Below, one piece after another: positions 17,112-26,656 of a DNA stretch of 64,000 nucleotides (position 1 is its first letter; the number at the start of each line of letters is the position of its first letter). Origin of the DNA: CAWHJB01 sp963698715 (GTDB lineage Bacteria > Chloroflexota > Anaerolineae > Anaerolineales > UBA4823); the NCBI GenBank assembly GCA_963698715.1, contig CAVORW010000001.1, positions 310,001 to 374,000 on the forward strand, given 5' to 3'. Position numbers and translations under genes: made by a program. The notes below the pieces were generated by a model. It was not told the DNA's origin, made no database searches, and saw nothing but the letters and a program-made list of their open reading frames with translations.

Positions 17112-18496
17112 AACTGTTTGCCCTCTGGCGCCCGCCAGTCATCTGGCGCCCGCCTGGCCAGCGCGGGCTGAGTCACCACCAGCCGATACAGGCTGGCAAT
17201 CAAGCCCAGCAGCAGCCAGAACAAGACCCCCGGACGGCCGCCCAGGGCAGCGGCGTCCGTCAGGCCGAACAGGAAATGGGCCAGCAGCCCGCCGCTCAAA
17301 CCGAGCGCCAGCAGCCGCACGCCCCCGTCTTCCCGCAGCAGCCTCACCAGCATGGCGAAGGCCCCCAGGTTGAGGGCCAGGAAAGCCGCCAGCCCCGGCA
17401 GGCCAAGGTCCAGGGCGGCTTGCAAGATCTCGTTGTGAGCATGGGTGATCGGCGCTGCCGGGTTATAGCTCAGCAGGGGGTAGAGCATCGGCAGGGCCAG
17501 CCGGAAGATGTCCATCCCCAGGCCACTTACCGGCGCGTCGCGGATAGCCCACTGGGCGCGCGACCAGATCTCCAGTCGCTGGGCGAAAGTGACCGTGGAT
17601 AGCGCTCCCTCGCCCACCAGCTCGCTGTCCAGCAAGCCCGCCAGCAGGCCTTCCAGGCCGGGCAGGCCCACCCACAGCAGTACGCCCACCAGGGCCAGGA
17701 CCACCAGCGCTGCAACCGGAGCGCGCCTGCGCGCCGGAAATAAGGCCAGAACCAGCCAGGTGCCTGCCAGCCCCGCCGCCAGGTAAGCGCTGCGTGACTG
17801 GGCCAGCAACAGCACCCCGCCCATCAGCAGGGAGGCCCCACCCAGTGCCAGCGCTGAAATCCAACCTGGCCGGTGCGTGGCTGATGGCGGCAAGAACCAG
17901 CCTGGATTACGGAGCCATGCCAGCGCCGCAAACCCGGCCGCAGGAAGCACCCATAACAGCGTCCCTGCCAGAATATTGGGATGGATGCCGGCCTCGGCCC
18001 CCGGCAGTCCCTGGACCCACTGCGGCAGCTGCCCGGTCAGTTCGTTCAGGCCGGTCAGCTTGATGGTGAACCAGCGGGTGCCCACCAGCCCCAGCAAGGC
18101 CGCGCCCGTTCCGGCGGCGCAAAAGGCCAGCAGGGCCGCGTTCCAGGCCGCCCGGGTCTGGGTGTAGCGCAGGCTGGTGAAGAACAGCAAGATGCCCAGC
18201 AGCAGGCCGGCGATCTTGGGCAGGCTGGTCGCCAGGTCGGGGCTGGCCCACAGGCTGGCCAGCAGCATCCCCACCAGCAGCAGCAGGGGCAGGTTGAGCG
18301 GAGTCAGCGGCAGCAGGCGCAATCGGAACGGCCCCCAATCCTCCGCCCAGGCCTGCAGCAGCAGCACCAGCGGAACGCCCGCCAGCAGCCAGCTCCAGCC
18401 CGGCCGGATCAGCAGCAGCCCGGGCGCCAGCAAAACGGCTCCCGCCAGCCCGGCCCAGCGTTTCAGGCCCCGGGGCCTGGGGCTGCGGCCGCTCAT
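17108..18496 (-). CDS. O-antigen ligase/Wzy-type membrane protein
   Basis: A 462-aa polytopic protein (about 12 helices) with the Wzy_C-family signature in the large extracytoplasmic loop and after it (PGAEAGIHPNILAG and THAHNEILQAALDLGLPGL). Such proteins ligate or polymerise undecaprenol-linked glycan chains on the outer face of the membrane. Very GC-rich, like its neighbours up to 21 kb. It overlaps the TPR gene by 4 bp. A second member of this family is encoded at 27739-29100, so one may polymerise and the other ligate. Confidence 0.85.
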   Translation of the reverse strand: MSGRSPRPRGLKRWAGLAGAVLLAPGLLLIRPGWSWLLAGVPLVLLLQAWAEDWGPFRLRLLPLTPLNLPLLLLVGMLLASLWASPDLATSLPKIAGLLLGILLFFTSLRYTQTRAAWNAALLAFCAAGTGAALLGLVGTRWFTIKLTGLNELTGQLPQWVQGLPGAEAGIHPNILAGTLLWVLPAAGFAALAWLRNPGWFLPPSATHRPGWISALALGGASLLMGGVLLLAQSRSAYLAAGLAGTWLVLALFPARRRAPVAALVVLALVGVLLWVGLPGLEGLLAGLLDSELVGEGALSTVTFAQRLEIWSRAQWAIRDAPVSGLGMDIFRLALPMLYPLLSYNPAAPITHAHNEILQAALDLGLPGLAAFLALNLGAFAMLVRLLREDGGVRLLALGLSGGLLAHFLFGLTDAAALGGRPGVLFWLLLGLIASLYRLVVTQPALARRAPDDWRAPEGKQL

Positions 18497-19647
18497 GGAT
18501 TCTCCTGCAAGGCCTGCAAGCGGTCCTGGGCCGGCTGGTAATCGGGCTGGGCCGCCAGCGCCTGCCGGTACCAGGCCTCAGCCTGGACATGGTCGCCGCC
18601 CAGCCGGTACAGCTCGCCCAGGTAATAATAAGCGTAAGGAAGATCTGGCTGCAGGGCCAGGGCCTGAGTGTAATACGCCTCGGCCCGGGTTGGGTCGCTG
18701 AGGTCGTGCAGGTAGAGGTGCCCGATGCCCAGGTTCACCCAGTAGTTCTCGGGCTGGATCGCCAATGCCTGCTCGAACTCCAGCAGCGCCTGGGCGGGGG
18801 TGTAGGTGTCTTTCAGGGTCCGGTAAACTTCGCCGCGGTAAAAATGAGCAACGGCCAATTCAGTAGGATAGAAATATTCCCCCACTGTGAGAGCCAGGTT
18901 GTAATATTCCAGGGCTGTCTCGGGGTCACGTGGTTCAATGCGTGTCTGATAATATCGGCCATCCCGCAGGTACAGGCTGCTGCGATAAGTGCTGACCTGG
19001 GCAGCCTCCTGGAGCGCCAGGCCTGCCTGGTACCACTCATGGGCGGGGTTGTACTGCTCGCGCTGATCGAGGTTGGAACCGATCAGCATCCATAAGCGCC
19101 ACACCTGGTCGTTCTGCGGGTATTGGCCGGCCAGCTGGCGCAGGTGCGGGCGCCAGTCGAGCCCGGGCAGATCCCGGACGACGACTGCAAGCAGCTCAAC
19201 CGCTTTTCCCCCGTCCAGCCCGGCTTCGTCCAGCCGCTGGGCGCTCAGCTCGCTTTGCCCCCTCTGGTTGAGCATCACAGCCTGCTGCACCAACCCATCC
19301 GGTGAGCTGCCGGCTGCGGTATACAGGCTGAAGGCGGCCTCGCTCTCACCCAGCAGGCAGTGCGTATTCCCCAAAAGGTTCGTGCGCTGATCGGGGGTCA
19401 GTGCCAGGGTTTCCAGGCGCAGTTGGGCCTCCCGAGCCAGGCTGCGGGAGGCCTCCGTCAGGAGCGGTGCCGCCGCGCAGGGAAACGGCCGGTTCACCAC
19501 CGGCCCCGGCTGCGCCCGCATGGCCCGCAGCAGGCCCCCCACCGCCGCGGCGCGCTGCAGGCCGGCCGCGGCGGGAGCCAGGCTCCCCGCAACCAGCAGG
19601 ACCAGAGCAACCACAGCGGCAGCCAGCGGCAGGCGGTCGGTGCTCAT
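18493..19647 (-). CDS. TPR-repeat membrane-anchored protein of the polysaccharide locus
   Basis: A 384-aa protein with an N-terminal hydrophobic segment (about residues 7-30, signal anchor) and tetratricopeptide repeats in the C-terminal half, for example ALLEFEQALAIQPENYWVN, AYYTQALALQPDLPYA and AWYRQALAAQPDYQPA. TPR domains mediate protein contacts; similar proteins often accompany Wzy-type polymerases. It is coupled to the ligase-like gene (4-bp overlap) and starts 4 bp after the sugar transferase stop. The function is inferred from context. Confidence 0.75.
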   Translation of the reverse strand: MSTDRLPLAAAVVALVLLVAGSLAPAAAGLQRAAAVGGLLRAMRAQPGPVVNRPFPCAAAPLLTEASRSLAREAQLRLETLALTPDQRTNLLGNTHCLLGESEAAFSLYTAAGSSPDGLVQQAVMLNQRGQSELSAQRLDEAGLDGGKAVELLAVVVRDLPGLDWRPHLRQLAGQYPQNDQVWRLWMLIGSNLDQREQYNPAHEWYQAGLALQEAAQVSTYRSSLYLRDGRYYQTRIEPRDPETALEYYNLALTVGEYFYPTELAVAHFYRGEVYRTLKDTYTPAQALLEFEQALAIQPENYWVNLGIGHLYLHDLSDPTRAEAYYTQALALQPDLPYAYYYLGELYRLGGDHVQAEAWYRQALAAQPDYQPAQDRLQALQENP

Positions 19648-19651
19648 CCTC

Positions 19652-21109
19652 TCAGCAGGCCCCCTGCGCCCGCAGCACCACCCAGGCGGTCCGCACCAGG
19701 ATGTAGATGTCCAGCCAGACCGACCAGGTGTTCACATAGCGCACGTCAAATTCGGTCCGCTCGGTGTAGGAGGCCTGGTTGCGGCCCGAGATTTGCCACA
19801 GGCCGGTGATGCCCGGCGAGACCCGCATATAATGCGTGAAGTTAGCGCCATAAAGTTCGCGCTGGTCAAGCATAATCGGGCGCGGGCCCACCAGGCTCAT
19901 CTCGCCCCGCAGCACATTCCATAATTGGGGCAGCTCATCCAGGCTGAAGCGCCTTAACAGCGCACCGATCCGGGTCAGGCGCGGGTCGCAGGCCAGCTTC
20001 TGGTAGGTGTCCCACTCCGCTTTCAATGCCGGGTCCTGGGCCAGGTAATCTGCCAGGACTTGGTCGGCGTTCGGGTACATCGTGCGAAATTTTAGGATCT
20101 CAAATTCCCGCCCGCCTTTGCCCAGCCGCTTCTGGCGGTAGAAGACCGGCCCGGGCGCGCCTAGCTTCAACAGCAGGCCGAGCAGCCCAAGCAGCGGGGC
20201 CAGCGCCAGCAGGCCGGCGGCTGACAGGCTCAGGTCCATCAGCCGCTTGAGGCTTTGCGACCAGCCGTCCAGCAGGCTGTGGCGGATCTTCAAGCCGATC
20301 AGCCCGCCGTAAGTCTTCACCGTGACGCTGGTCAGCTCGTGGCCGTTGCCGTGTTCGCTCACCAGCACCACCCGTTCGAAGGCATCCCGGTAGCGCTCGC
20401 GGATGGCGTCCAGCTCGCCGATCGGCTGGTAGAGCACCAGGGCGATCTGAATGCCCGCCAGCGGATTATTTTTCCTCACCCGCTGGCCTGCAACCACCAG
20501 CTCATGCAAGCCGTCCGGCCCCGGGATCAGCAGAACCGCCGGGCGCAGGCCGCTTTTGGGCTCGCGCTGCAGGTAATCTGCCACTTTGCGAACCGCCTCA
20601 GGCGGACCGATCACAGCCGCCGGCTCGCCCCACAGGCCCAGGCGGGCCAGCAAGTGGCGCATCAGGCTGCGGTTGACCGGCACCAGCACCAGGCTCAGCA
20701 GGAACATCCCGGCATACACAAAGCGCGAGAAGGGCAGCGCCGGCTGGAGCATGTAGATCACGGCCGCGAAGATCACGAAGGCCAGGGTGGTGCCGGTGAT
20801 CAGGCGCTTAAACTCCTCGATCACTCCCAGCCCAATGGACGGGTATAAGCCTCGCCAGGCGTAGATCAGCACGCCCAGGGCGCTTAACACCAGCAGCCAG
20901 GAAGCCCGGTTGTACGGCAGCCCGGCGCCCAGCAGCCAGCTGCGGGCCGCAATCGCCAGCAGCCCGGCAGCCAGCAGGCCGCTCAGATCGCCAATCACCA
21001 GCGCCAGCGACATGACCAGCCGGGAAGCGTTCAGGCTGAGGCTGGCGCGCTGGATGCCCGTCAGGGCGGTGGAAAAGATCTGGTCTGGTTGTGCGTTCTC
21101 AGTGTACAT
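19652..21109 (-). CDS. polyprenyl-phosphate sugar-1-phosphate transferase (WcaJ/WbaP-like)
   Basis: A 485-aa initiating enzyme of exopolysaccharide synthesis. The N-terminal half has about four to five membrane helices; the C-terminal bacterial sugar transferase domain begins near residue 285 (KRLMDLSLSAAGLL) and has PVFYRQKRLGKGGREFEILKFRTM, SLDELPQLWNVLRGEMSLVGPRP and PGITGLWQISGRN. It transfers a sugar phosphate to undecaprenyl phosphate and so sets the first residue of the repeat unit. It starts 21 bp after the frame-corrected stop of the upstream glycosyltransferase. Confidence 0.92.
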   Translation of the reverse strand: MYTENAQPDQIFSTALTGIQRASLSLNASRLVMSLALVIGDLSGLLAAGLLAIAARSWLLGAGLPYNRASWLLVLSALGVLIYAWRGLYPSIGLGVIEEFKRLITGTTLAFVIFAAVIYMLQPALPFSRFVYAGMFLLSLVLVPVNRSLMRHLLARLGLWGEPAAVIGPPEAVRKVADYLQREPKSGLRPAVLLIPGPDGLHELVVAGQRVRKNNPLAGIQIALVLYQPIGELDAIRERYRDAFERVVLVSEHGNGHELTSVTVKTYGGLIGLKIRHSLLDGWSQSLKRLMDLSLSAAGLLALAPLLGLLGLLLKLGAPGPVFYRQKRLGKGGREFEILKFRTMYPNADQVLADYLAQDPALKAEWDTYQKLACDPRLTRIGALLRRFSLDELPQLWNVLRGEMSLVGPRPIMLDQRELYGANFTHYMRVSPGITGLWQISGRNQASYTERTEFDVRYVNTWSVWLDIYILVRTAWVVLRAQGAC

Positions 21110-21130
21110 AACCCACCTTTTGTATTTCCA

Positions 21131-22350
21131 TCAGGATATAAATGAATTGATTTGATTGAGATATTCCAACAGGATGACTTCTTTATCCCAATTTTCTTCC
21201 GCATAACCGCGCCCAATTCACCCAGGCGCAGGCGTTTATTTTCATCCTCGGACAAACAACGGATCGCATCGGCTAATTCTTGGCTATTACCCGGCTGAAC
21301 TACGATCCCTACACTCGAAACAACCGCATGCAACTCGGTTCCAGGATCTGCTGTGGCGATGACAGGCCGGCCACTTGCCAGCATACCTGCCAGCTTCGAT
21401 GGCATCACAAGGTCAGCAGCCCCAGAAAGCTGGGGCAAAACGTGTATATCGGCCAGATTTAGGAGATCGTTTAACCGTTCGAACGGCTGCAGAGGCAAAA
21501 AAATCACATTGGATAGCCCAGCGGCCTGTTCGAGCAGCCTGGCTCGCTCCGCGCCATCCCCACATAAGACATACATAATTTCCTGATTCGCTGTCTGCCT
21601 GGCTGCCTCGATGAGGATATTCAACCCTTGTTTTCGGCCCATATTTCCGGAATACAACGCTATCGTCTGGTGCGGGTTGATGCCAAGTTGTGCCTTAAAC
21701 CTATTGGGGCCAAACGTTGGTCGTATCGCCTGAGTATCCACCCAGTTGGGCAGCAGTGTGCGCGAGCTTTCCAGAACTCCTTTTTTGGCCAGGTTTGCCA
21801 ACATGGTTTTCGAAATACTGAGAACTCGATCGAACTGCCGCATGAGCCAGGATTCCAGCCTACGCCCTAATGATTCGAGCGGCAACCTGAATGGAAGCAT
21901 ACTGAGCGATGAAGCTGCTTCCAGCTCGAAATCCTGGATATGCAGCCAGGACTTAGCACCTGCAAGTTTGGCACTCAGCAAGGCAGCCGGCGCGCTAAAA
22001 ATGGCTGGTGCGATGCTAATCACAACATCCGGCTTCCAGGCCGAGAGAAGCAACATCGGCCACAAGCTGGAGAAAGCGAACGAAGCCAGGTGCAAGACGC
22101 GGCTCAACCCGTTGGGCGCGCGGGGCACCCACAACGGGCAGCGATATACCACCATACTCGGACGGCACTCGCGACTGAAGCGCCAGCCGCTATAACCGGT
22201 CAGTATGCGCCACTGCGGATAGTAGGGCGGCGCAGTCACCACCCGCAGCTCATGGCCTGTCGCTGTCAGGTATTCAGCCAGCTCGCCGGTGTATTTGCCG
22301 ATGCCGGTCAGCTCAGGAGCAAAGTTTATCCCGCAGATCAGGATTTTCAT
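21131..22350 (-). CDS. glycosyltransferase family 4, WcaI-like, with C-terminal frameshift
   Basis: A GT-B glycosyltransferase that starts MKILICGINFAPELTGIGKYTGELAEYL, typical of WcaI-like colanic-acid-type enzymes; the C-terminal donor-sugar domain has SKLAGMLASGRPVIAT. In the open frame the end turns into unrelated sequence overlapping the next gene. In the alternative frame from about 21208 it continues GYAEENWDKEVILLEYLNQ and stops at 21131-21133, as the family does. The length is 3n+2, so one base is missing, probably in the GGGCGCGG run. Either an assembly indel or a fresh mutation; only the last 25 residues are affected. Confidence 0.82.
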
Positions 22351-22530
22351 TAGGATCGATAAATTCTTAAATGGCTAAAAGGGTCAAATATGATTTTGGT
22401 TGATGTTTGCCGGGTGATGCTGCTCCACAATTTGCGCACCGCGTGCCCGTCCGCCGCCAGCTCGCCCGCCAGCCGCTGGCTGAAGGCATAGCCACCATAG
22501 GCGTGGATGGTTTTACTCAAAACCGGTGCT
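22350..22530 (-). pseudogene. truncated glycosyltransferase N-terminus (remnant)
   Basis: Between the WcaI-like gene and the FkbM methyltransferase the minus strand encodes a short piece (GAPVLSKTIHAYGGYAFSQ, then RLAGELAADGHAVR) that resembles the start of a GT4 enzyme and is GC-rich like the left half of the locus. It then turns abruptly into AT-rich nonsense and a stop. I read it as the scar of a glycosyltransferase deleted when the AT-rich block was inserted. The boundaries are approximate and it could be mere coincidence of frame. Confidence 0.35.
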
Positions 22531-22536
22531 CCAATT

Positions 22537-23292
22537 TCAGACTGGGAATTGGCTGTCCTTATGAATAAATAGGGCATCCATTTGCACGTATCTGTTGTTT
22601 TTAGCGCTAGTAGATATATCAATAGGGCAGCGGAAGGAGAAATTGCTTTCTTCCATGACCTGCAAAATATCGCGAAAGCCTTTCTCCCCCTGGTACATAG
22701 GCTCGAAGGAGACCTCAACCAAAGCGTAATCGATACTTTTCAACATCTCTGTTGCCCCCGCCAGCACGCTGGATTCATACCCCTGCACGTCAATTTTCAG
22801 CAGGACCGGTGCTTCGAGCGGGATTTGTGCACACACGCCGTCTAGGGTTTCCTGGGCGACTGTAATGGTGGCTTTTTCAACCGCATCCGGGAACGCTTCC
22901 CGATGCGCCCGCGCGATGGGCAGGACCGAGCTGGCTAAACTGTATTGGTTGACGTGAAATTCCACCTCGCCAACACGATCCCCCAGCGCGCAGGTGTGGA
23001 CCTTGATCTGCTTCAACGCGGCAACATTTTCAGCCAGGGCCGCGGCGCTTTCCGGCTCGGGCTCGAAGCAGTGAATTTGCGCCTGCGGGTAGAATTGCGT
23101 CGCAGTGTAGGCGAACTGCCCGATGTTAGCGCCAACATCCAGGATCGTTTTGGGTTGGATACCCAGGTGGCGAAGTGCGCTCATGATCTGGTAGGAAGTA
23201 ATCGAGCGCACTTTCCAGGTCAAAAGCGCTTTAATGAAGGCAGCATAGCTATAGATCTGTACTGCTTTCGCAATCTTAGTTTTGATGGGCAT
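22537..23292 (-). CDS. FkbM-family SAM-dependent methyltransferase
   Basis: A 251-aa methyltransferase. The SAM-binding motif is TILDVGANIGQFAYTA (about residues 49-64), followed by HCFEPEPESAAALAENV; the FkbM pattern VLLKIDVQGYESSVLAGA is clear near residue 165. FkbM proteins O-methylate sugars or polyketides; here the glycan substrate is inferred from the polysaccharide neighbours. About 175 bp of unassigned sequence separates it from the AbiE pair upstream. Confidence 0.88.
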   Translation of the reverse strand: MPIKTKIAKAVQIYSYAAFIKALLTWKVRSITSYQIMSALRHLGIQPKTILDVGANIGQFAYTATQFYPQAQIHCFEPEPESAAALAENVAALKQIKVHTCALGDRVGEVEFHVNQYSLASSVLPIARAHREAFPDAVEKATITVAQETLDGVCAQIPLEAPVLLKIDVQGYESSVLAGATEMLKSIDYALVEVSFEPMYQGEKGFRDILQVMEESNFSFRCPIDISTSAKNNRYVQMDALFIHKDSQFPV

Positions 23293-23467
23293 AATAAACC
23301 TGTGCAGTCACTGCCTAGAACTAAAGTTAAATCAATTATGTTTAAGGCCCCCCAACTTCATGCTGGCGAAACATCCCAAGCAGTGTAAAAATTTAGATTT
23401 TTACAAATTCATTCGAATACGTTTATAGACTCCAAATTGGCAGCTTTCCGGAGGTATATCCATTAGA

Positions 23468-24202
23468 TTATGTCAATTTGCTTTTTTCTCTATCCAGTAA
23501 AGATAACGTTTCGGGGATCAAGATCTTTCTTACCTGTTGAAACTGCCTGTTCGGCAGCAGTGAATTGAGATCTTCGTTGATGACCGTTTGGATGACATGC
23601 TCTTTAATGAACATAGCCAGCACATTGAAGTATTCCCTTGGCTTCTGACCAGTCCGCTCCAGTATGACTGCCTCATTATAGGCATAGCCCTGTATGAAAA
23701 AGTGATGGATATCATAAATATCCCGCCCGGCAATAGTCTGGTGTTGTTTATAGCGATCAGTAACCGCCACCAATTTATTGGCGAACATGGTTTCGATATT
23801 CTGGCTTTTTATCAGGCGGTCGATTTCTGGAAAATACTGAACGATGTATTGGTTGGATTCGACTTGCAGATTGCTGGCGCTGACTTTTAATGTTCTGCGC
23901 TTGCCTGGCACGCTCGGATAACGTAGTTGAAAAAAAAGGGCGTTTTCAAACTCCAGTGTCACAGTGAATCCGGACTGGTCGAAAATCCAGTAAAACGCTT
24001 TCCGCAGCTCGGCATCGTGGTCAGGTTCGAGCAAATCGAATTCAAGGTCAACAGAGAATCGATCCAGGAAGCCCAGCATAGTAGCGCAAGAGCCGCACTT
24101 GAACGCCAGAGTCTGCGCCATCAAAGGATGGTCCGCGATCTCTATGAGCAACCGGTGCAGATACGATCGATGGATAATATCCTCAGGCCGGAGGTCCATC
24201 AT
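23468..24202 (-). CDS. AbiEii-type nucleotidyltransferase toxin
   Basis: A 244-aa protein of the AbiEii/AbiGii toxin family (type IV toxin-antitoxin). The nucleotidyltransferase core is visible as LAFKCGSCATMLGFLDRFSVDLEFDLLEPD, corresponding to the KGGTAL...RxSxDLDF motif, with later ANKLVAVTDRYKQHQTIAGRDIYDIHHF. The usual KGGTAL is altered to KCGSCA, so the first Gly of the motif is Cys. Family toxins transfer nucleotides, inhibiting growth in phage-infected cells. It overlaps the antitoxin gene by 4 bp (ATGA), the standard arrangement. Confidence 0.85.
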   Translation of the reverse strand: MMDLRPEDIIHRSYLHRLLIEIADHPLMAQTLAFKCGSCATMLGFLDRFSVDLEFDLLEPDHDAELRKAFYWIFDQSGFTVTLEFENALFFQLRYPSVPGKRRTLKVSASNLQVESNQYIVQYFPEIDRLIKSQNIETMFANKLVAVTDRYKQHQTIAGRDIYDIHHFFIQGYAYNEAVILERTGQKPREYFNVLAMFIKEHVIQTVINEDLNSLLPNRQFQQVRKILIPETLSLLDREKSKLT

Positions 24203-24731
24203 AGATAACCGATTTCCTTTTGAAGTGCGTTCACTTTTTCGAAGTCGATGCTTTGCGGGATATCGAAATGGTACCTGGGATTGTAGTACTGCATATCAGT
24301 TACCGCTCGCTCGGTCGAGGCTACAAAAACACCCTGTTGTAGAAAAATTCCGGCAGGGTGAAACAGGTATTCATCTTTGAGTTTTCGGTAGCGAAAAGAC
24401 CACTGACCGACCGTTACTCGCTTGGAGCGATCCGCGATATATGTGTAATCGTAAACTCTCTGAGTGGTGACGCCAGCCTGCGAAAGGACCGATTCCGTGA
24501 TGAGATAGGTATATCTGTGAATGATCGCCGGGCCAAGCTCCAGGGGATTGAGCGAGGCAAGCGGGATGGTGGAATACAGGACTTTGTAAACAGGAAACAG
24601 GACGCCCTTGTCTATGTAGCGGGAGATGGTCACGTACAAATTGTGCCGGTTGGAGATACCCACAGGACAGCCAGATCATTGGTGTGAAACAGCTTGCGGT
24701 CTATCTGCAGCAGTTCGCTTATTCTATACAT
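24199..24731 (-). CDS. AbiEi-type antitoxin, frameshifted after the winged-helix start
   Basis: From ATG 24729-24731 the protein reads MYRISELLQIDRKLFHTNDLAVL and then, one frame over, GISNRHNLYVTISRYIDKG, which together make the winged-helix N-terminus of AbiEi. The rest (to YNPRYHFDIPQ) is the antitoxin C-terminal domain. The length is 3n+2, so one base is missing near 24662 (CTGTGGGTATC). If the break is real, only the part from a GTG at 24661-24663 could be made, without most of the DNA-binding domain, and the toxin would be poorly neutralised; an assembly error is therefore likely. AbiEi also represses its own operon. Confidence 0.78.
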
Positions 24732-24740
24732 ATGTGTATA
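24725..24740. promoter_or_regulatory. candidate AbiEi operator palindrome
   Basis: TATACA (24725-24730), 4-bp spacer, TGTATA (24735-24740) form a perfect inverted repeat overlapping the abiEi start codon. AbiEi antitoxins bind inverted repeats at their promoter, so this is a plausible autoregulatory site. Confidence 0.4.
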
Positions 24741-24916
24741 GGATATTGCAACGTATCCGCACGGTCAAGAGGCTGCTCATATTCAATCGCCATATCTCCA
24801 GAAATTGAGGTGAACCATCATATGTGTCGAAGGCTATCTCCTGGCGTGGCATGATCGATTATGTGCTGGAAATTTTCAAGATACGTTTATCGGATTAGGC
24901 CCAGGGCTGTTTGGCG

Positions 24917-26110
24917 CTAGCATAACGTATCTAGGGCAAGCGAAAGATCGCGTGTGATATTCCCCCAATCATACTTTTTCACAACGAGCTCTCTTCCATT
25001 TTCCGCGAACCTTATTCTCAAATCAGGATTTCGAGCTAACCAACATATTTTCTCGACAATATCAGGAATATTGTTCGCTTTAAACACATGCTCCCCATCA
25101 ATCAGTTCATCGATCCCATCAAAAGCCAAATCACTTCCAACAATACAAACTCCCGTAGCCAGGGTCTCAAAGACACGCAGCTTGGTTCCAGCCCCACTTC
25201 TTAAGGGAAAGACCATAATGTCTACTTTTGGTAGAAACTGGGCAACATCATCGACGGTACCGGTGAGATTAATTCCACCACCACTATGGATGACAGCAAT
25301 GTCTTTCAATTTCTTCGGCGGATTCTTGCCTATGATGAGTAATGATACTTTATTATCGGGAAGAATTTCTCTAACTTTGGGGAAAATCTGTTCGCACAAC
25401 AGCAGAGCGGCGTCAATATTTAGATCCAAGTCCATCGAGCCCAAGAAACCCAGCACAAGATTGTCTGATCGATTTTCAACCCGAAGTTTGAAGCGGTCAG
25501 TATCTACCCCGTTGGGCGCAACGAGATAGGTCTTTGATTCATCCTGCAGTGTTTCGCGAATGACTCGATCATCGGCAGTTGATACAGAAACTATCGCACT
25601 TGCGTTTCGAAGCATTTCAAGTTCAAATTTTTTGGTTTTGAACAATGAAATCTTCGAGGCGATTGCTTTCAAATAATTCTGGGTAGAAAGATAATACTTG
25701 ATTTTTCTTTCCCAGTAGAGATGGTCAACATTATGTGTATCTACAATGATGGGCAATATTGAATCCTGTAGATAAGGCACGGTATATATAAAATGACAAT
25801 AGATAAGATCAAACTGATTGTTTGATAGAACTACCTGAACTTTCGATAGTAAATCTTTACTGTACCAGAGTGCGTAATGATATGGATATTTTCCAACGAC
25901 AGCTTTTAATTTGTGCAGCCTATTGTCGGCAGGTGTTTTTGCCAGGATAGTATTATTTAGGGGATGTGGGAGATCTATCGCTTTTCCTGGGGCGATCAAT
26001 GTCACGTTTGCGAATTGGGATAATCCCTCATAGATATTCTTAATCCGAACATGCCCACCTCCGCTAGGTGGATAGGGAAGATAAGGGGAGATCATCAGGA
26101 GGTTGTTCAT
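24917..26110 (-). CDS. glycosyltransferase family 4
   Basis: A 397-aa GT-B enzyme: the N-terminal acceptor domain starts LMISPYLPYPPSGGGHVRIKN with a VDTHNVDHLYWERK motif, and the C-terminal donor domain has VAPNGVDTDRF, LVLGFLGSMDLDLN, FPLRSGAGTKLRVFETLATG. Similar enzymes are annotated as PEP-CTERM/XrtA-associated or WbuB-like transferases; the sugar cannot be told. First gene of the AT-rich block when read from the right; it ends the cotranscribed run. The gap of about 185 bp to the AbiE genes has no clear element. Confidence 0.88.
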   Translation of the reverse strand: MNNLLMISPYLPYPPSGGGHVRIKNIYEGLSQFANVTLIAPGKAIDLPHPLNNTILAKTPADNRLHKLKAVVGKYPYHYALWYSKDLLSKVQVVLSNNQFDLIYCHFIYTVPYLQDSILPIIVDTHNVDHLYWERKIKYYLSTQNYLKAIASKISLFKTKKFELEMLRNASAIVSVSTADDRVIRETLQDESKTYLVAPNGVDTDRFKLRVENRSDNLVLGFLGSMDLDLNIDAALLLCEQIFPKVREILPDNKVSLLIIGKNPPKKLKDIAVIHSGGGINLTGTVDDVAQFLPKVDIMVFPLRSGAGTKLRVFETLATGVCIVGSDLAFDGIDELIDGEHVFKANNIPDIVEKICWLARNPDLRIRFAENGRELVVKKYDWGNITRDLSLALDTLC

Positions 26111-26125
26111 TGATTTGAACTAGTT

Positions 26126-26656
26126 CTAAAGAGTGTAACTAAGGACTTCTGAGCGACTCTTTATTTTCCGAGCAGGGACCCCCGCAACAACGGTATATGG
26201 TTTGACGTTTTTGGTTACTACAGCACCAGCAGCAACAACTGCACCTTCTCCAATCTCAACGCCTGGCAAAATTATACACCGGGTAGTTAAGCAAGCATGA
26301 TCATGTATTATTATCGGCTGGCCTATCCCTTGATAGTTAGGATCGTCTATATCATGTTGGGCTGTTAATAATATGGCATCCCAAGCAATGTCGACATTAT
26401 TCCCTATTTCAATTCCAAATCTTCCATCTAGAAATGTGCCAGAATTAATTCTTGTATGATTGCCGATAACAATCTTCCAAGGAGATACCAACTTTACGCG
26501 CATACCAATATGAACGTGATCACCACAGTTCATTCTAAAGAGGAATTTATATAATCCCAACCTAATAAAATGTACTGGAAAGAGACTAACAACATAGTTG
26601 ACCAAAAAGTTCGAAAAATCCCAAATAATATACTTTATGGTCTTACGATTGTGCAT
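26126..26656 (-). CDS. hexapeptide-repeat acyltransferase (WcaF/serine O-acetyltransferase-like)
   Basis: A 176-aa left-handed beta-helix acyltransferase. Hexapeptide repeats run from about residue 45 to 165 (VHIGMRVKLVSPWKIVIGNH, GVEIGEGAVVAAGAVVTKNV), with the catalytic-type His in LLTAQHDIDDPNYQG. Such enzymes O-acetylate sugar residues of exopolysaccharides using acetyl-CoA. Overlaps the upstream glycosyltransferase by 14 bp, so it is cotranslated. Confidence 0.87.
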   Translation of the reverse strand: MHNRKTIKYIIWDFSNFLVNYVVSLFPVHFIRLGLYKFLFRMNCGDHVHIGMRVKLVSPWKIVIGNHTRINSGTFLDGRFGIEIGNNVDIAWDAILLTAQHDIDDPNYQGIGQPIIIHDHACLTTRCIILPGVEIGEGAVVAAGAVVTKNVKPYTVVAGVPARKIKSRSEVLSYTL

